64,000 bases of DNA from positions 6,708,977-6,772,976 of the forward strand of contig NZ_QFRX01000001.1 of the NCBI RefSeq assembly GCF_003143935.1. The letters run 5' to 3'. The DNA comes from Streptomyces sp. Act143 (GTDB lineage Bacteria; Actinomycetota; Actinomycetes; Streptomycetales; Streptomycetaceae). This document shows positions 17,251 through 25,260 of this stretch, in pieces. Every line of letters starts with the position of its first letter. Positions within the stretch are counted from its first letter, which is position 1. Below the pieces are notes generated by a model, which did not search any database, had not been told where the DNA came from, and worked only from the letters and a program-made list of their open reading frames with translations. A program made the translations under genes and the position numbers.

Positions 17251-18489
17251 TTGGCACGGAAGATCGGCAGCCGGTACACCGCCCACCAGATCCTCGGGCG
17301 GGGCAGCGCCGGCACGGTGTGGCTGGGCGAGGGGCCCGAGGGGCCCGTCGCCATCAAGCTGCTGCGCGAGGACCTCGCCTCCGACGAGGAGCTCGTCGGA
17401 CGGTTCGTGCAGGAGCGCACGGCGCTGCTCGGCCTGGAGCACCCCAACGTCGTCTCGGTCCGCGACCTGGTCGTCGACGGCAACGACCTGGCCCTGGTCA
17501 TGGACCTGGTCCGCGGCACCGATCTGCGCACCCGCCTCGACCGCGACCGGCGCCTCGCGCCCGAGGCCGCGGTGGCGATCGTCGCCGACGTCGCCGACGG
17601 GCTCGCGGCCGCGCACGCGGCGGGCGTCGTGCACCGGGACGTCAAGCCGGAGAACGTGCTCCTCGACATGCAGGGCCCGCTGGGCCCCGGCGGCTCGCAC
17701 CGCGCGCTGCTCACCGACTTCGGGGTCGCCAAGCTCATCGACACTCCGCGCCGGACCCGGGCCACGAAGATCATCGGCACGCCGGACTATCTGGCGCCGG
17801 AGATCGTCGAGGGCCTGCCGCCGCGCGCGGCGGTCGACATCTACGCGCTGGCGACGGTGCTGTACGAGCTGCTCGCGGGCTTCACGCCCTTCGGCGGCGG
17901 CCACCCGGGCGCGGTGCTGCGCCGCCACGTCACGGAGACGGTGGCGCCTCTGCCCGGCATCCCCGACGAGCTGTGGCAGCTGATCGTGCAGTGTCTCGCC
18001 AAGGCACCGGCCTCCCGGCTGCGCGCCTCCGAGCTGGGGGCGCGGCTGCGGGAGCTGCTGCCGATGCTGGCCGGGATGCCGCCGCTGGACGTGGACGAGC
18101 CGGACGCGGAGGCGGAGGACGACGAGGAGACCGCCCTCCCGGCCGAGCCGGCGCCCGCTTCCGCCGCGCCGGTGCGGCGGGGAGCGGTGCCGCTGGTGCC
18201 GGGGGCGAAGCCGGCCGACTCCAACCGGGACACGCACACGTCGATGAGGGTGCCGGCGCCGGACGAGCTGGCGGGCGGTGCGCGGGGGACGGCGCGGGTG
18301 CCGCGCGCCTCGGGTGCCCCGCGTCCGGGTTCCGCCCGCAACCGGGTGGCCGCGCGGCGCCGGAAGGTGGCGTTGGGGGCGGCGGCGGTGGCGTTGGCGG
18401 CGGCGGCCGGGGTGGGGGTGTGGGCGGCGACGTCCGACGACGGGGCGACGCCCTCGGACTCGTCCAGCTCGGCACCGGCGTCCCCGTGA
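17251..18489 (+). CDS. pkaB: Second Ser/Thr protein kinase (PkaB-like)
   Basis: This 412-residue kinase is paralogous to its upstream neighbour. It has GRGSAGTVW (17-24), Lys36 in VAIKLL, HRDVKPEN near 127-134 and DFG near 156, then an acidic and proline-rich region. A single C-terminal span near 371-392 (VALGAAAVALAAAAGVGVWAA) leaves only about 20 residues outside. The start is TTG at 17251 with a strong AGGAG nine bases before it. The 133-base gap after pkaA has no terminator that I can see, so co-transcription is likely. Its N-terminal region is shorter than that of the PkaA-like kinase because it lacks an Ala-rich insert before the ATP lysine. Confidence 0.88.
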   Translation: MARKIGSRYTAHQILGRGSAGTVWLGEGPEGPVAIKLLREDLASDEELVGRFVQERTALLGLEHPNVVSVRDLVVDGNDLALVMDLVRGTDLRTRLDRDRRLAPEAAVAIVADVADGLAAAHAAGVVHRDVKPENVLLDMQGPLGPGGSHRALLTDFGVAKLIDTPRRTRATKIIGTPDYLAPEIVEGLPPRAAVDIYALATVLYELLAGFTPFGGGHPGAVLRRHVTETVAPLPGIPDELWQLIVQCLAKAPASRLRASELGARLRELLPMLAGMPPLDVDEPDAEAEDDEETALPAEPAPASAAPVRRGAVPLVPGAKPADSNRDTHTSMRVPAPDELAGGARGTARVPRASGAPRPGSARNRVAARRRKVALGAAAVALAAAAGVGVWAATSDDGATPSDSSSSAPASP

Positions 18490-18559
18490 CCGTCCCGGGG
18501 GAGGACGGAGCCCCCGGGGACGCGCACCCCCCACTCTGCGGAGCCGTTACGCTGGAGGC

Positions 18560-19663
18560 GTGGCAGTCGTCGATGTATCCGAAGAGCTCAAGTCCCTCTC
18601 CTCGACCATGGAGTCGATCGAGGCCGTTCTGGACCTCGACAAGCTGAGGGCAGACATCGCCGTGCTCGAGGAGCAGGCGGCCGCGCCGTCCCTGTGGGAC
18701 AACCCGGACGAGGCGCAGAAGATCACCAGCAAGCTGTCCCACCTCCAGGCGGAGGTGCGGAAGGCCGAGGCCCTGCGCGGACGGATCGACGATCTCGCCG
18801 TGCTCTTCGAGATGGCCGAGGAGGAGGACGACCCGGACACCCGTGCCGAGGCGGAGTCCGAGCTGGCCTCCGTGAAGAAGGCGCTGGACGAGATGGAGGT
18901 CCGCACCCTCCTCAGCGGTGAGTACGACGCCCGTGAGGCGCTCGTCAACATCCGCGCCGAGGCTGGTGGCGTCGACGCCGCCGACTTCGCCGAGCAGCTC
19001 CAGCGCATGTACCTGCGCTGGGCCGAGCGGCACGGCTACAAGACCGAGGTCTACGAGACGTCGTACGCCGAAGAGGCCGGCATCAAGTCGACCACCTTCG
19101 CCGTGCAGGTGCCGTACGCCTACGGCCAGCTCTCCGTCGAGCAGGGCACCCACCGGCTGGTCCGGATCTCGCCCTTCGACAACCAGGGGCGCCGGCAGAC
19201 GTCCTTCGCGGGTGTCGAGGTGCTCCCGGTCGTCGAGCAGACCGACCACATCGACATCGACGAGTCGGACCTGCGCATCGACGTCTACCGGTCCTCCGGC
19301 CCCGGCGGCCAGGGCGTCAACACGACCGACTCGGCCGTGCGCATCACGCACCTGCCGACCGGGATCGTCGTCTCCTGTCAGAACGAGCGCTCGCAGATCC
19401 AGAACAAGGCCACGGCCATGAACGTCCTCCAGGCGAAGCTGCTGGAGCGGCAGCGCCAGGAGGAGCGGGCCAAGATGGACGCCCTCAAGGACGGCGGCAG
19501 TTCCTGGGGCAACCAGATGCGTTCCTACGTCCTGCACCCGTACCAGATGGTCAAGGACCTGCGGACGGAATTCGAGGTCGGCAACCCGCAGGCCGTGCTC
19601 GACGGCGAGATCGACGGGTTCCTCGAAGCCGGAATTCGCTGGCGCAAGCAGCAGGAGAAGTAA
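18560..19663 (+). CDS. prfB: Peptide chain release factor 2
   Basis: This 367-residue protein ends translation at UGA and UAA codons. It has the anticodon-like tripeptide Ser-Pro-Phe near 203-205 (RISPFDNQGRRQTSFAG) and the peptidyl-transferase motif GGQ near 249-251 (SSGPGGQGVNTTDSAVR). The start is GTG at 18560, after GGAGG only four bases ahead; longer frames upstream overlap the kinase gene in another frame and are not real. There is no in-frame UGA or frameshift site near the start, so the E. coli type of autoregulation is absent. A terminator follows. Confidence 0.96.
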   Translation: MAVVDVSEELKSLSSTMESIEAVLDLDKLRADIAVLEEQAAAPSLWDNPDEAQKITSKLSHLQAEVRKAEALRGRIDDLAVLFEMAEEEDDPDTRAEAESELASVKKALDEMEVRTLLSGEYDAREALVNIRAEAGGVDAADFAEQLQRMYLRWAERHGYKTEVYETSYAEEAGIKSTTFAVQVPYAYGQLSVEQGTHRLVRISPFDNQGRRQTSFAGVEVLPVVEQTDHIDIDESDLRIDVYRSSGPGGQGVNTTDSAVRITHLPTGIVVSCQNERSQIQNKATAMNVLQAKLLERQRQEERAKMDALKDGGSSWGNQMRSYVLHPYQMVKDLRTEFEVGNPQAVLDGEIDGFLEAGIRWRKQQEK

Positions 19664-19692
19664 CCGACAGAGACCGACAGGGATTTGTCGAC

Positions 19693-19727
19693 AAGGCAAC
19701 TGCCGCCCCAGTGGCGGCAGTTGCCTT
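19693..19727 (+). terminator. Rho-independent terminator of prfB
   Basis: A 15-bp perfect stem (AAGGCAACTGCCGCC at 19693-19707, complement at 19713-19727) with loop CCAGT, followed by TTG. It starts 30 bases after the prfB stop. Confidence 0.88.
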
Positions 19728-19973
19728 TTGTGTGGCCGGATGTCTGGGTTTTACATCACACTCACAGGCTCCAACCCCCGGCAAAGAACCCGTACCTGGA
19801 CATCGCGTACGCAACGGCCTTGACGTTGCTTTGAAAAATGGGAAGGGTAAAGCGTGGCATGCGTATCTCTGGGGCGCATGTGAACCGGGGGAGAGTCGAG
19901 TACCGCCACCCCCCGTTGATCACGGCCCCGAGCGCCGCCTCACTGACGATGAGCTACTGGGGGTAGCAACCAT
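19728..19973 (+). promoter_or_regulatory. Upstream region of the LAETG surface protein gene
   Basis: No gene is seen here. The stretch TTTGAAAAATGGGAAGGGTAA near 19830-19851 has a GGGTAA element with upstream T-rich bases that could be a stress-sigma (SigB-type) promoter. The match is partial. The start codon that follows has only a weak ribosome-binding site (GGGGGTAGC). Confidence 0.3.
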
Positions 19974-20615
19974 ATGACCAAGAAGACGCGGATCCGGATC
20001 GCGCGCATAGCCGCCGGTGCCGTGATCGCGGCCGGGGCCTCGCTGACCGCCGCCGGCGCCGCTTCCGCGCTGGACATCGGCGTGAACGTGGACGAGAGCG
20101 GCGTCGGCGTCAACGTCGACACCGGCCTCGGCGACGACGAGCCCACCGATCCCGCCACCGAGCTGCCGACGGACCCGGCCACCGAGCTGCCGACGGACCC
20201 GGCCACCGAAGAGCCGCCGATCACCGAGGAGCCGACGGAGGAGCCCACCGAGCCCACCGAGGAGCCGACCGAGGACCCGACGGACGAGCCGACCGCGGAG
20301 CCGACCGACGACGGCAACAACGGCGGCGGCAACGGCAACGGAAACGGCAACGGCAACGGAAACGGCAACGGGACCGGCGGCAACAACGCCGACCCCGACG
20401 GCGGCTCCGACGCCTCCGCGCAGGAGGAGGGCTCCTCCGCCCTCACCGACACCGGCTCCGACACCTCCGCCCAGGGCGGCGGCGGCGAGCTCGCCGAGAC
20501 CGGTGCCGCGCAGACCACCTTCCTGCTCGTGGGTGCCGCCACGATGATCGCCGGTGGCATCGGCTTCCGTGTCCTGCCGCGCCTCATGGGCGGCCGCGGC
20601 GGCGCTGCCGCCTGA
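19974..20615 (+). CDS. Sortase-anchored surface protein with LAETG signal and Asn-Gly/acidic repeats
   Basis: This 213-residue exported protein has a clear signal peptide (KKTRIRIARIAAGAVIAAG, cleavage near ASA-LD). After a short GVNVDESGVGVNVD segment come Pro/Thr/Glu repeats such as ELPTDPATELPTDPATEEP and a run of Gly-Asn repeats. The C terminus is a complete sorting signal: LAETG at 173-177, a hydrophobic span TTFLLVGAATMIAGGIGF and the basic tail RLMGGRGG. LAxTG is the motif of the class E sortases of Streptomyces, which link aerial-hypha proteins to peptidoglycan. The repeats make it a flexible stalk. Its specific role is unknown; it lies alone between two terminators. Confidence 0.88.
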   Translation: MTKKTRIRIARIAAGAVIAAGASLTAAGAASALDIGVNVDESGVGVNVDTGLGDDEPTDPATELPTDPATELPTDPATEEPPITEEPTEEPTEPTEEPTEDPTDEPTAEPTDDGNNGGGNGNGNGNGNGNGNGTGGNNADPDGGSDASAQEEGSSALTDTGSDTSAQGGGGELAETGAAQTTFLLVGAATMIAGGIGFRVLPRLMGGRGGAAA

Positions 20616-20656
20616 CGGTGACCACACGCCCACGGGGCGTGTGCGTGACGTACGAC

Positions 20657-20692
20657 GAGAGGCCCGGAGCGAGCAGTCGCTCCGGGCCTCTC
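20657..20692. terminator. Bidirectional terminator between surface protein and zinc-ribbon genes
   Basis: A 16-bp perfect stem beginning GAGAGGCCCGGAGCGA (20657-20672), with its complement at 20677-20692 and a 4-nt loop. It lies between convergent genes. A smaller CACACGCC/GGCGTGTG hairpin precedes it near 20625-20645. Confidence 0.85.
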
Positions 20693-20711
20693 GGGCGTTT
20701 CCGTACCGGCG

Positions 20712-20903
20712 CTAGGCGGTCTGGTGCGCCAGCAGTGCCACCGCCGCGATCAGTACCGCGAGCAGGGCGATCAGCGTCATGGGGTTGAGCTGCGCGAACG
20801 GGTTCTCCTGCGAGAGTCGCTCGCGGTTGGCGCGGCACACGGGGCAGCGGCCCTCATTGACGGGCGCCGCGCAGTTCGCGCACACCAGCCGGTCGTACGT
20901 CAT
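20712..20903 (-). CDS. Small zinc-ribbon membrane protein
   Basis: This 63-residue protein carries two CxxC pairs (CANC at 8-11 and CPVC at 20-23) that would bind one zinc. A short linker and a C-terminal span near 41-60 (MTLIALLAVLIAAVALLAH) follow, placing the zinc ribbon in the cytoplasm. GAGGAGGG lies about 7 bases before the ATG at 20903, which fixes this short start over longer upstream frames. The gene is divergent from ftsE across about 230 bases. The function is unknown; similar small proteins are common in actinobacteria next to ftsEX. Confidence 0.82.
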   Translation of the reverse strand: MTYDRLVCANCAAPVNEGRCPVCRANRERLSQENPFAQLNPMTLIALLAVLIAAVALLAHQTA

Positions 20904-21134
20904 GCGCTCGCCCTCCTCATACCGGTTCTCTCCACAGAACGCTCCCGGGCCGCAGAACGTTCCCCCTCCACTGTGCCAGGTTCCCCCGGAATCGGCTCGG
21001 CGCTCCCGGAGAGGACCCCCTGGGCAGGTACACAAAAGGCACATCCAGCACGCAACCGCAACCGGTGCCTGCGCTCGCGCACCCCGGTCGCGTATGGTCA
21101 CGCTCATCTACCCCCGGCGACCCGTGGTGCATCC

Positions 21135-21824
21135 GTGATCCGATTCGACAACGTCTCCAAGGTCTACCCCAAGCAGACCCGGCCCGCACTCAGGGATGTC
21201 TCCCTGGAAGTGGAGAAGGGCGAGTTCGTCTTCCTCGTCGGGTCCTCCGGCTCCGGGAAGTCCACCTTCCTGCGGCTGATCCTCCGCGAGGAGCGGTGCA
21301 GCCACGGCCAGGTGCACGTCCTGGGCAAGGACCTCGCGCGCGTCTCCAACTGGAAGGTGCCGCAGATCCGGCGCCAGCTGGGGACGGTCTTCCAGGACTT
21401 CCGCCTGCTGCCGAACAAGACGGTCGCGGAGAACGTGGCCTTCGCGCAGGAGGTCATCGGCAAGTCCAAGGGCGAGATCCGCAAGTCCGTGCCGCAGGTG
21501 CTCGACCTCGTCGGGCTCGGCGGCAAGGAGGAGCGGATGCCGGGCGAACTGTCCGGTGGTGAGCAGCAGCGCGTGGCCATCGCGCGGGCCTTCGTCAACC
21601 GGCCCAAGCTGCTGATCTGCGACGAGCCCACGGGCAACCTGGACCCGCAGACCTCCGTCGGCATCATGAAGCTGCTCGACCGGATCAACCGGACGGGCAC
21701 GACCGTGGTGATGGCGACGCACGACCAGAACATCGTGGACCAGATGCGCAAGCGCGTCATCGAGCTGGAACAGGGCCGCCTCGTCCGAGACCAGGCGCGC
21801 GGCGTCTACGGCTACCAGCACTGA
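21135..21824 (+). CDS. ftsE: Cell-division ABC ATPase FtsE
   Basis: This 229-residue ATPase drives the FtsEX complex, which activates peptidoglycan hydrolases at the septum. It has Walker A GSSGSGKST (36-44), the Q-loop VFQDFRLLPNKTV, the signature LSGGEQQRVAIARA near 139-152, Walker B LLICDEP, and the H-switch ATHD. The start is GTG at 21135, which gives the exact family length; longer upstream frames are not conserved in character. ftsX follows after 36 bases and is surely co-transcribed. Confidence 0.96.
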   Translation: MIRFDNVSKVYPKQTRPALRDVSLEVEKGEFVFLVGSSGSGKSTFLRLILREERCSHGQVHVLGKDLARVSNWKVPQIRRQLGTVFQDFRLLPNKTVAENVAFAQEVIGKSKGEIRKSVPQVLDLVGLGGKEERMPGELSGGEQQRVAIARAFVNRPKLLICDEPTGNLDPQTSVGIMKLLDRINRTGTTVVMATHDQNIVDQMRKRVIELEQGRLVRDQARGVYGYQH

Positions 21825-21860
21825 CCGCGACCGTCCACGGAAAGGCCTGATCTACCCGCC

Positions 21861-22778
21861 ATGCGCGCCCAGTTCGTACTCTCCGAGATCGGTGTCGGTC
21901 TCCGCCGCAACCTGACGATGACGTTCGCCGTCATCGTCTCCGTCGCCCTGTCGCTGGCCCTCTTCGGTGCCTCGCTGCTCATGAGCGACCAGGTCAGCAC
22001 CATGAAGGGCTACTGGTACGACAAGGTCAACGTCTCGGTCTTCCTCTGCAACAAGAGCGACGCCGAGTCCGACCCCAACTGCGCCAAGGGCGCGGTCACC
22101 GACGACCAGAAGAAGCAGATCCTCGCCGACCTGGACAAGATGTCGGTCGTCGAGAAGGTCACGTACGAGTCCCAGGACCAGGCGTACAAGCACTACAAGG
22201 AGCAGTTCGGCGACTCCCCGCTGGCCGCCTCCCTCACGCCGGACCAGATGCAGGAGTCGTACCGGATCAAGCTCAAGGACCCGGAGAAGTACCAGGTCGT
22301 CGCGACCGCCTTCGACGGCCGGGACGGCGTGCAGTCGGTGCAGGACCAGAAGGGCATCCTCGACAACCTCTTCGGCCTGCTGAACGGCATGAACTGGGCC
22401 GCGCGCGCGGTCATGGCGCTGATGCTCGTCGTCGCGCTGATGCTGATCGTCAACACCGTGCGCGTCTCCGCCTTCAGCCGGCGGCGCGAGACCGGCATCA
22501 TGCGCCTGGTCGGCGCCTCGGGCTTCTACATCCAGGCGCCGTTCATCATGGAGGCCGCGGTCGCCGGTCTCATCGGCGGCGGCGTCGCCTGCGCCTTCCT
22601 GGTGGTCTCGCGCTACTTCATCATCGACCACGGCCTGGCCCTGTCCGAGAAGCTGAACCTGATCAACTTCATCGGCTGGGACGCCGTACTGACGAAGCTG
22701 CCGCTCATCCTGGCGACCAGCCTGCTGATGCCGGCCCTGGCGGCGTTCTTCGCCCTGCGCAAGTACCTGAAGGTGTGA
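21861..22778 (+). CDS. ftsX: Cell-division membrane protein FtsX
   Basis: This 305-residue permease-like partner of FtsE has four membrane spans: one near 18-40, then a large outer domain (about 45-180), and three near 185-300 (ARAVMALMLVVALMLIVNTV, EAAVAGLIGGGVACAFLVVS and LPLILATSLLMPALAAFFA). The outer domain contains Cys63 and Cys74, which could form a disulfide. Known FtsX outer domains bind and switch on cell-wall hydrolases. An S41 protease and smpB follow, the order conserved in Streptomyces. A terminator lies just after the stop. Confidence 0.95.
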   Translation: MRAQFVLSEIGVGLRRNLTMTFAVIVSVALSLALFGASLLMSDQVSTMKGYWYDKVNVSVFLCNKSDAESDPNCAKGAVTDDQKKQILADLDKMSVVEKVTYESQDQAYKHYKEQFGDSPLAASLTPDQMQESYRIKLKDPEKYQVVATAFDGRDGVQSVQDQKGILDNLFGLLNGMNWAARAVMALMLVVALMLIVNTVRVSAFSRRRETGIMRLVGASGFYIQAPFIMEAAVAGLIGGGVACAFLVVSRYFIIDHGLALSEKLNLINFIGWDAVLTKLPLILATSLLMPALAAFFALRKYLKV

Positions 22779-22789
22779 CACATGCCAAG

Positions 22790-22821
22790 AGGGCCGTCCG
22801 GTCAACCGACCGTGCGGCCCT
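22790..22821 (+). terminator. Terminator after ftsX
   Basis: AGGGCCG at 22790-22796 pairs with CGGCCCT at 22815-22821, with an inner stem CGGTC/GACCG, followed by TTCTGTTGT. Only 12 bases separate the stem from the ftsX stop. Confidence 0.75.
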
Positions 22822-22845
22822 TTCTGTTGTCCTAGACTCACCCGC

Positions 22846-24015
22846 ATGTCAGGCCGTGACCTGTTCTGTCAGCCCCGCCGTATCGGCCGCGGGGCGGCTC
22901 TGACGTTGGTGTTCGCGAGTGTGCTGGTCGCGGGGGCGGCGACGGGGTCGCTGCCGGGGCCCGACCGGAAATCCACGCCCGACGCGGCCCGTTCGGCCGC
23001 GCCCGCCGGACACCACGAGGAGGTCGCGAAGGCCGCCGAGGAGGCCATGGCCTCCGGCAAGTCGCCCATGGAGGCCGCCGAGCGGGCCGTCAGCCGCAGC
23101 GGGGACCGCTGGGGGGCCGTGTACTCCCGCGGGGAGTACGAGGAGTTCGAGGAGGCCCTCGACGGCGAGTACACCGGTGTCGGGCTGTGGGCGCGGCGGG
23201 AGCGCGACGGGCGGATCGAGGTGACCAGGGTGCGGGCCGGATCGCCCGCCGCCGGGGCCGGAATCCGCGCCGGGGACCTGCTGCGCAGTGTCGACGGGGC
23301 CGACGTCGACGGGCGGCCCGTCACCGAGGTCGTCTCCTTGCTGCGCGGCGACGCCGAGGACGCGGACGCCGGAACCGCCGTCACCCTCGGCCTGGAGCGC
23401 GGCACGCGCGCGTGGAGCCTCACGTTGCGCCGCGCGCGGCTGTCCACCGACTCGGTCACCGTCCGAAGGCTCGCCGACGGCACCACCGTCATCAGGATCG
23501 ACTCCTTCACCAAGGGCGCGGGGGACGACGTACGCACCGCCGTACGGCAGGCCCCCGCCGGTTCCGGGATCGTCCTCGACCTGCGCGGCAACTCCGGTGG
23601 GCTCGTCACCGAGGCCGTCACCGCCGCCTCCGCCTTCCTCGACGGCGGCCTCGTCGCCACCTACGACGTCGACGGCGAGCAGCGCGTCCTGCACGCCGAC
23701 CCCGGCGGCGACACCACCAGACCCCTGGTCGCGCTCGTCGACGGCGGCACGATGAGCGCGGCCGAGCTGCTCACCGGCGCGTTGCAGGACCGGGGGCGGG
23801 CCGTGGTCGTGGGCTCCCGGACCTTCGGCAAGGGCTCGGTGCAGATGCCGAGCCGGCTGCCCGACGGGTCGGTCGCGGAGCTGACCGTCGGCCACTACCG
23901 CACCCCCTCGGGGCGGGGCGTCGACGGCAAGGGCATCACCCCGGACCTGGAAGCCGACCAGCAGGTCATCGAGCGGGCGGAGACGGTCCTCAGCGGTCTT
24001 GGCCCCGAGTCGTAG
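22846..24015 (+). CDS. Exported S41 carboxy-terminal processing protease with PDZ domain
   Basis: This 389-residue serine protease has an N-terminal signal or anchor (RGAALTLVFASVLVAGAATGS). A substrate-binding PDZ domain at about 105-190 contains TRVRAGSPAAGAGIRAGDLL. The S41 catalytic domain has RGNSGGLV, the nucleophile in GGTMSAAE near Ser304, and the general-base lysine in TFGKGSVQM near 329. The pair forms the Ser-Lys dyad of CtpA-type enzymes, which trim exported proteins from the C terminus. Position between ftsX and smpB suggests a link to envelope or division quality control. No strong ribosome-binding site precedes the ATG. Confidence 0.92.
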   Translation: MSGRDLFCQPRRIGRGAALTLVFASVLVAGAATGSLPGPDRKSTPDAARSAAPAGHHEEVAKAAEEAMASGKSPMEAAERAVSRSGDRWGAVYSRGEYEEFEEALDGEYTGVGLWARRERDGRIEVTRVRAGSPAAGAGIRAGDLLRSVDGADVDGRPVTEVVSLLRGDAEDADAGTAVTLGLERGTRAWSLTLRRARLSTDSVTVRRLADGTTVIRIDSFTKGAGDDVRTAVRQAPAGSGIVLDLRGNSGGLVTEAVTAASAFLDGGLVATYDVDGEQRVLHADPGGDTTRPLVALVDGGTMSAAELLTGALQDRGRAVVVGSRTFGKGSVQMPSRLPDGSVAELTVGHYRTPSGRGVDGKGITPDLEADQQVIERAETVLSGLGPES

Positions 24016-24084
24016 CCGACCCTCGTCCCGAGCGGTAAACGACTTCCCTCACACCCCCCGCGTAGTGCGAAAATGGACGGCACT

Positions 24085-24639
24085 ATGAGCAAGGGAATGT
24101 ACGTACCGAAGGAGTCCCAGCCCAAGCAGGGCGGGGCGGCCGCCAAGGGCAGGGACGGCGAGAAGGGCGGCAAGAAGAAGATCGTCGCCCAGAACAAGAA
24201 GGCCCGGCACGACTACGCGATCATCGACACCTACGAGGCCGGCATCGTGCTGACCGGCACCGAGGTGAAGTCGCTGCGCCAGGGGCGGACCTCCCTGACC
24301 GACGGCTTCGTCCAGATCGACGGCGGCGAGGCCTGGCTGCACAACGCCCACATCCCCGAGTACGCCCAGGGCACCTGGACCAACCACTCCGCGCGCCGCA
24401 AGCGCAAGCTGCTGCTGCACCGCGAGGAGATCGACAAGCTGGAGTCCAAGTCCCAGGAGACGGGTCACACGATCGTGCCCCTCGCCGTGTACTTCAAGGA
24501 CGGCCGGGCGAAGGCCGAGATCGCGCTCGCGCGCGGCAAGAAGGAGTACGACAAGCGCCAGACCCTGCGGGAGAAGCAGGACCGGCGGGAGTCGGACCGG
24601 GCGATCGCGGCGGCCAAGCGGCGGCAGCGCGGCCAGTAG
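24085..24639 (+). CDS. smpB: SsrA-binding protein SmpB
   Basis: This basic RNA-binding protein of about 184 residues delivers tmRNA to stalled ribosomes. It has the OB-fold signature KARHDYAIIDTYEAGIVLTG, then TEVKSLRQGRTSLTDGF and the conserved HIPEYAQGTW. The C-terminal tail, KKEYDKRQTLREKQDRRESD, mimics mRNA in the ribosomal A site. Two further in-frame ATGs exist (24073 and 24097); I chose 24085 for its spacing to GGACGG. The tmRNA gene itself lies 122 bases downstream, the classical smpB-ssrA pairing. Confidence 0.95.
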   Translation: MSKGMYVPKESQPKQGGAAAKGRDGEKGGKKKIVAQNKKARHDYAIIDTYEAGIVLTGTEVKSLRQGRTSLTDGFVQIDGGEAWLHNAHIPEYAQGTWTNHSARRKRKLLLHREEIDKLESKSQETGHTIVPLAVYFKDGRAKAEIALARGKKEYDKRQTLREKQDRRESDRAIAAAKRRQRGQ

Positions 24640-24761
24640 GGCTCCAGCAGGGCGGCCACCAGGGGGAAGCCCCCGGGAATACGGTGGCATCGGCGTGCGT
24701 TGGTCACGTACGATGGAACCAGCACCGGCCACCACCGGTGCGCACATTGAAAAAACAACAT

Positions 24762-25164
24762 GGGGATGATCGGTTTCGACAGCGGATGTCGAAGCAGGGG
24801 AAGCGTGTCGAGGAAGCGGCCATGATCTCGTAAACCACAGGCCGAAAAAAATAATCGCCACTATCAAGAGCGATTCTCCCAAGGCGACGCAGTTCGCCCT
24901 CGCTGCCTGATCTCAGGTAACTAGGCAACTGCCCCTTACTTAAGGGAGTGTCAGCCCGGGGCTGTTCCCGACCCGGATCCTGGCATCAGCTAGGGGACTA
25001 AACCTTGATCCCGGTCACGGGGTGAAGAGGGAAATCAAACAGTGACTGGGCCCGTTCCGGACTTGTCTGGGTGATCCGGAGGGCCGAGAAACTCGTACCA
25101 GACTGCACACGGAGAAGTCCTGATTCCGCACCGTTGGACGCGGGTTCGATTCCCGCCATCTCCA
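24762..25164 (+). ncRNA. ssrA: Transfer-messenger RNA (tmRNA)
   Basis: The 5' end GGGGATGATCGGTTTCGAC pairs through GGGGATG with CATCTCC at the 3' end (discriminator A at 25164; CCA not fully encoded). The 3' part has the tRNA T-arm GGGTTCGATTCCC. The reading frame for the tag ends GCC CTC GCT GCC TGA near 24910. Read from the GCC before ACT ATC AAG, it gives ATIKSDSPKATQFALAA; the resume codon is inferred, while the terminal FALAA is certain. Pseudoknot stems follow (CCCCTTACTTAAGGG region onward). The RNA rescues stalled ribosomes and tags the protein for proteolysis. Length 403 nt fits Streptomyces. Confidence 0.95.
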
Positions 25165-25181
25165 CAATTCCCATGTGGGCC

Positions 25182-25211
25182 AAGCCCCGTCGCTCCCGAG
25201 CGGCGGGGCTT
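25182..25211 (+). terminator. Terminator of tmRNA
   Basis: AAGCCCCGTCGCT (25182-25194) pairs with AGCGGCGGGGCTT (25199-25211) with one G-U pair, a CCCG loop and a following T-run. It lies 17 bases after the tmRNA 3' end. Confidence 0.85.
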
Positions 25212-25260
25212 TGTCATGCCCTACTGGGACATGCCGTACGGCGGAAGAGGGCGGGGGACG

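Noticed and set aside
18560..18700. Programmed frameshift in prfB
   Set aside because: The frame is continuous from the GTG start with no early in-frame UGA or slippery sequence.
25130..25164. Separate tRNA gene
   Set aside because: The T-arm and acceptor sequence belongs to the 3' end of tmRNA and pairs with its 5' end at 24762.
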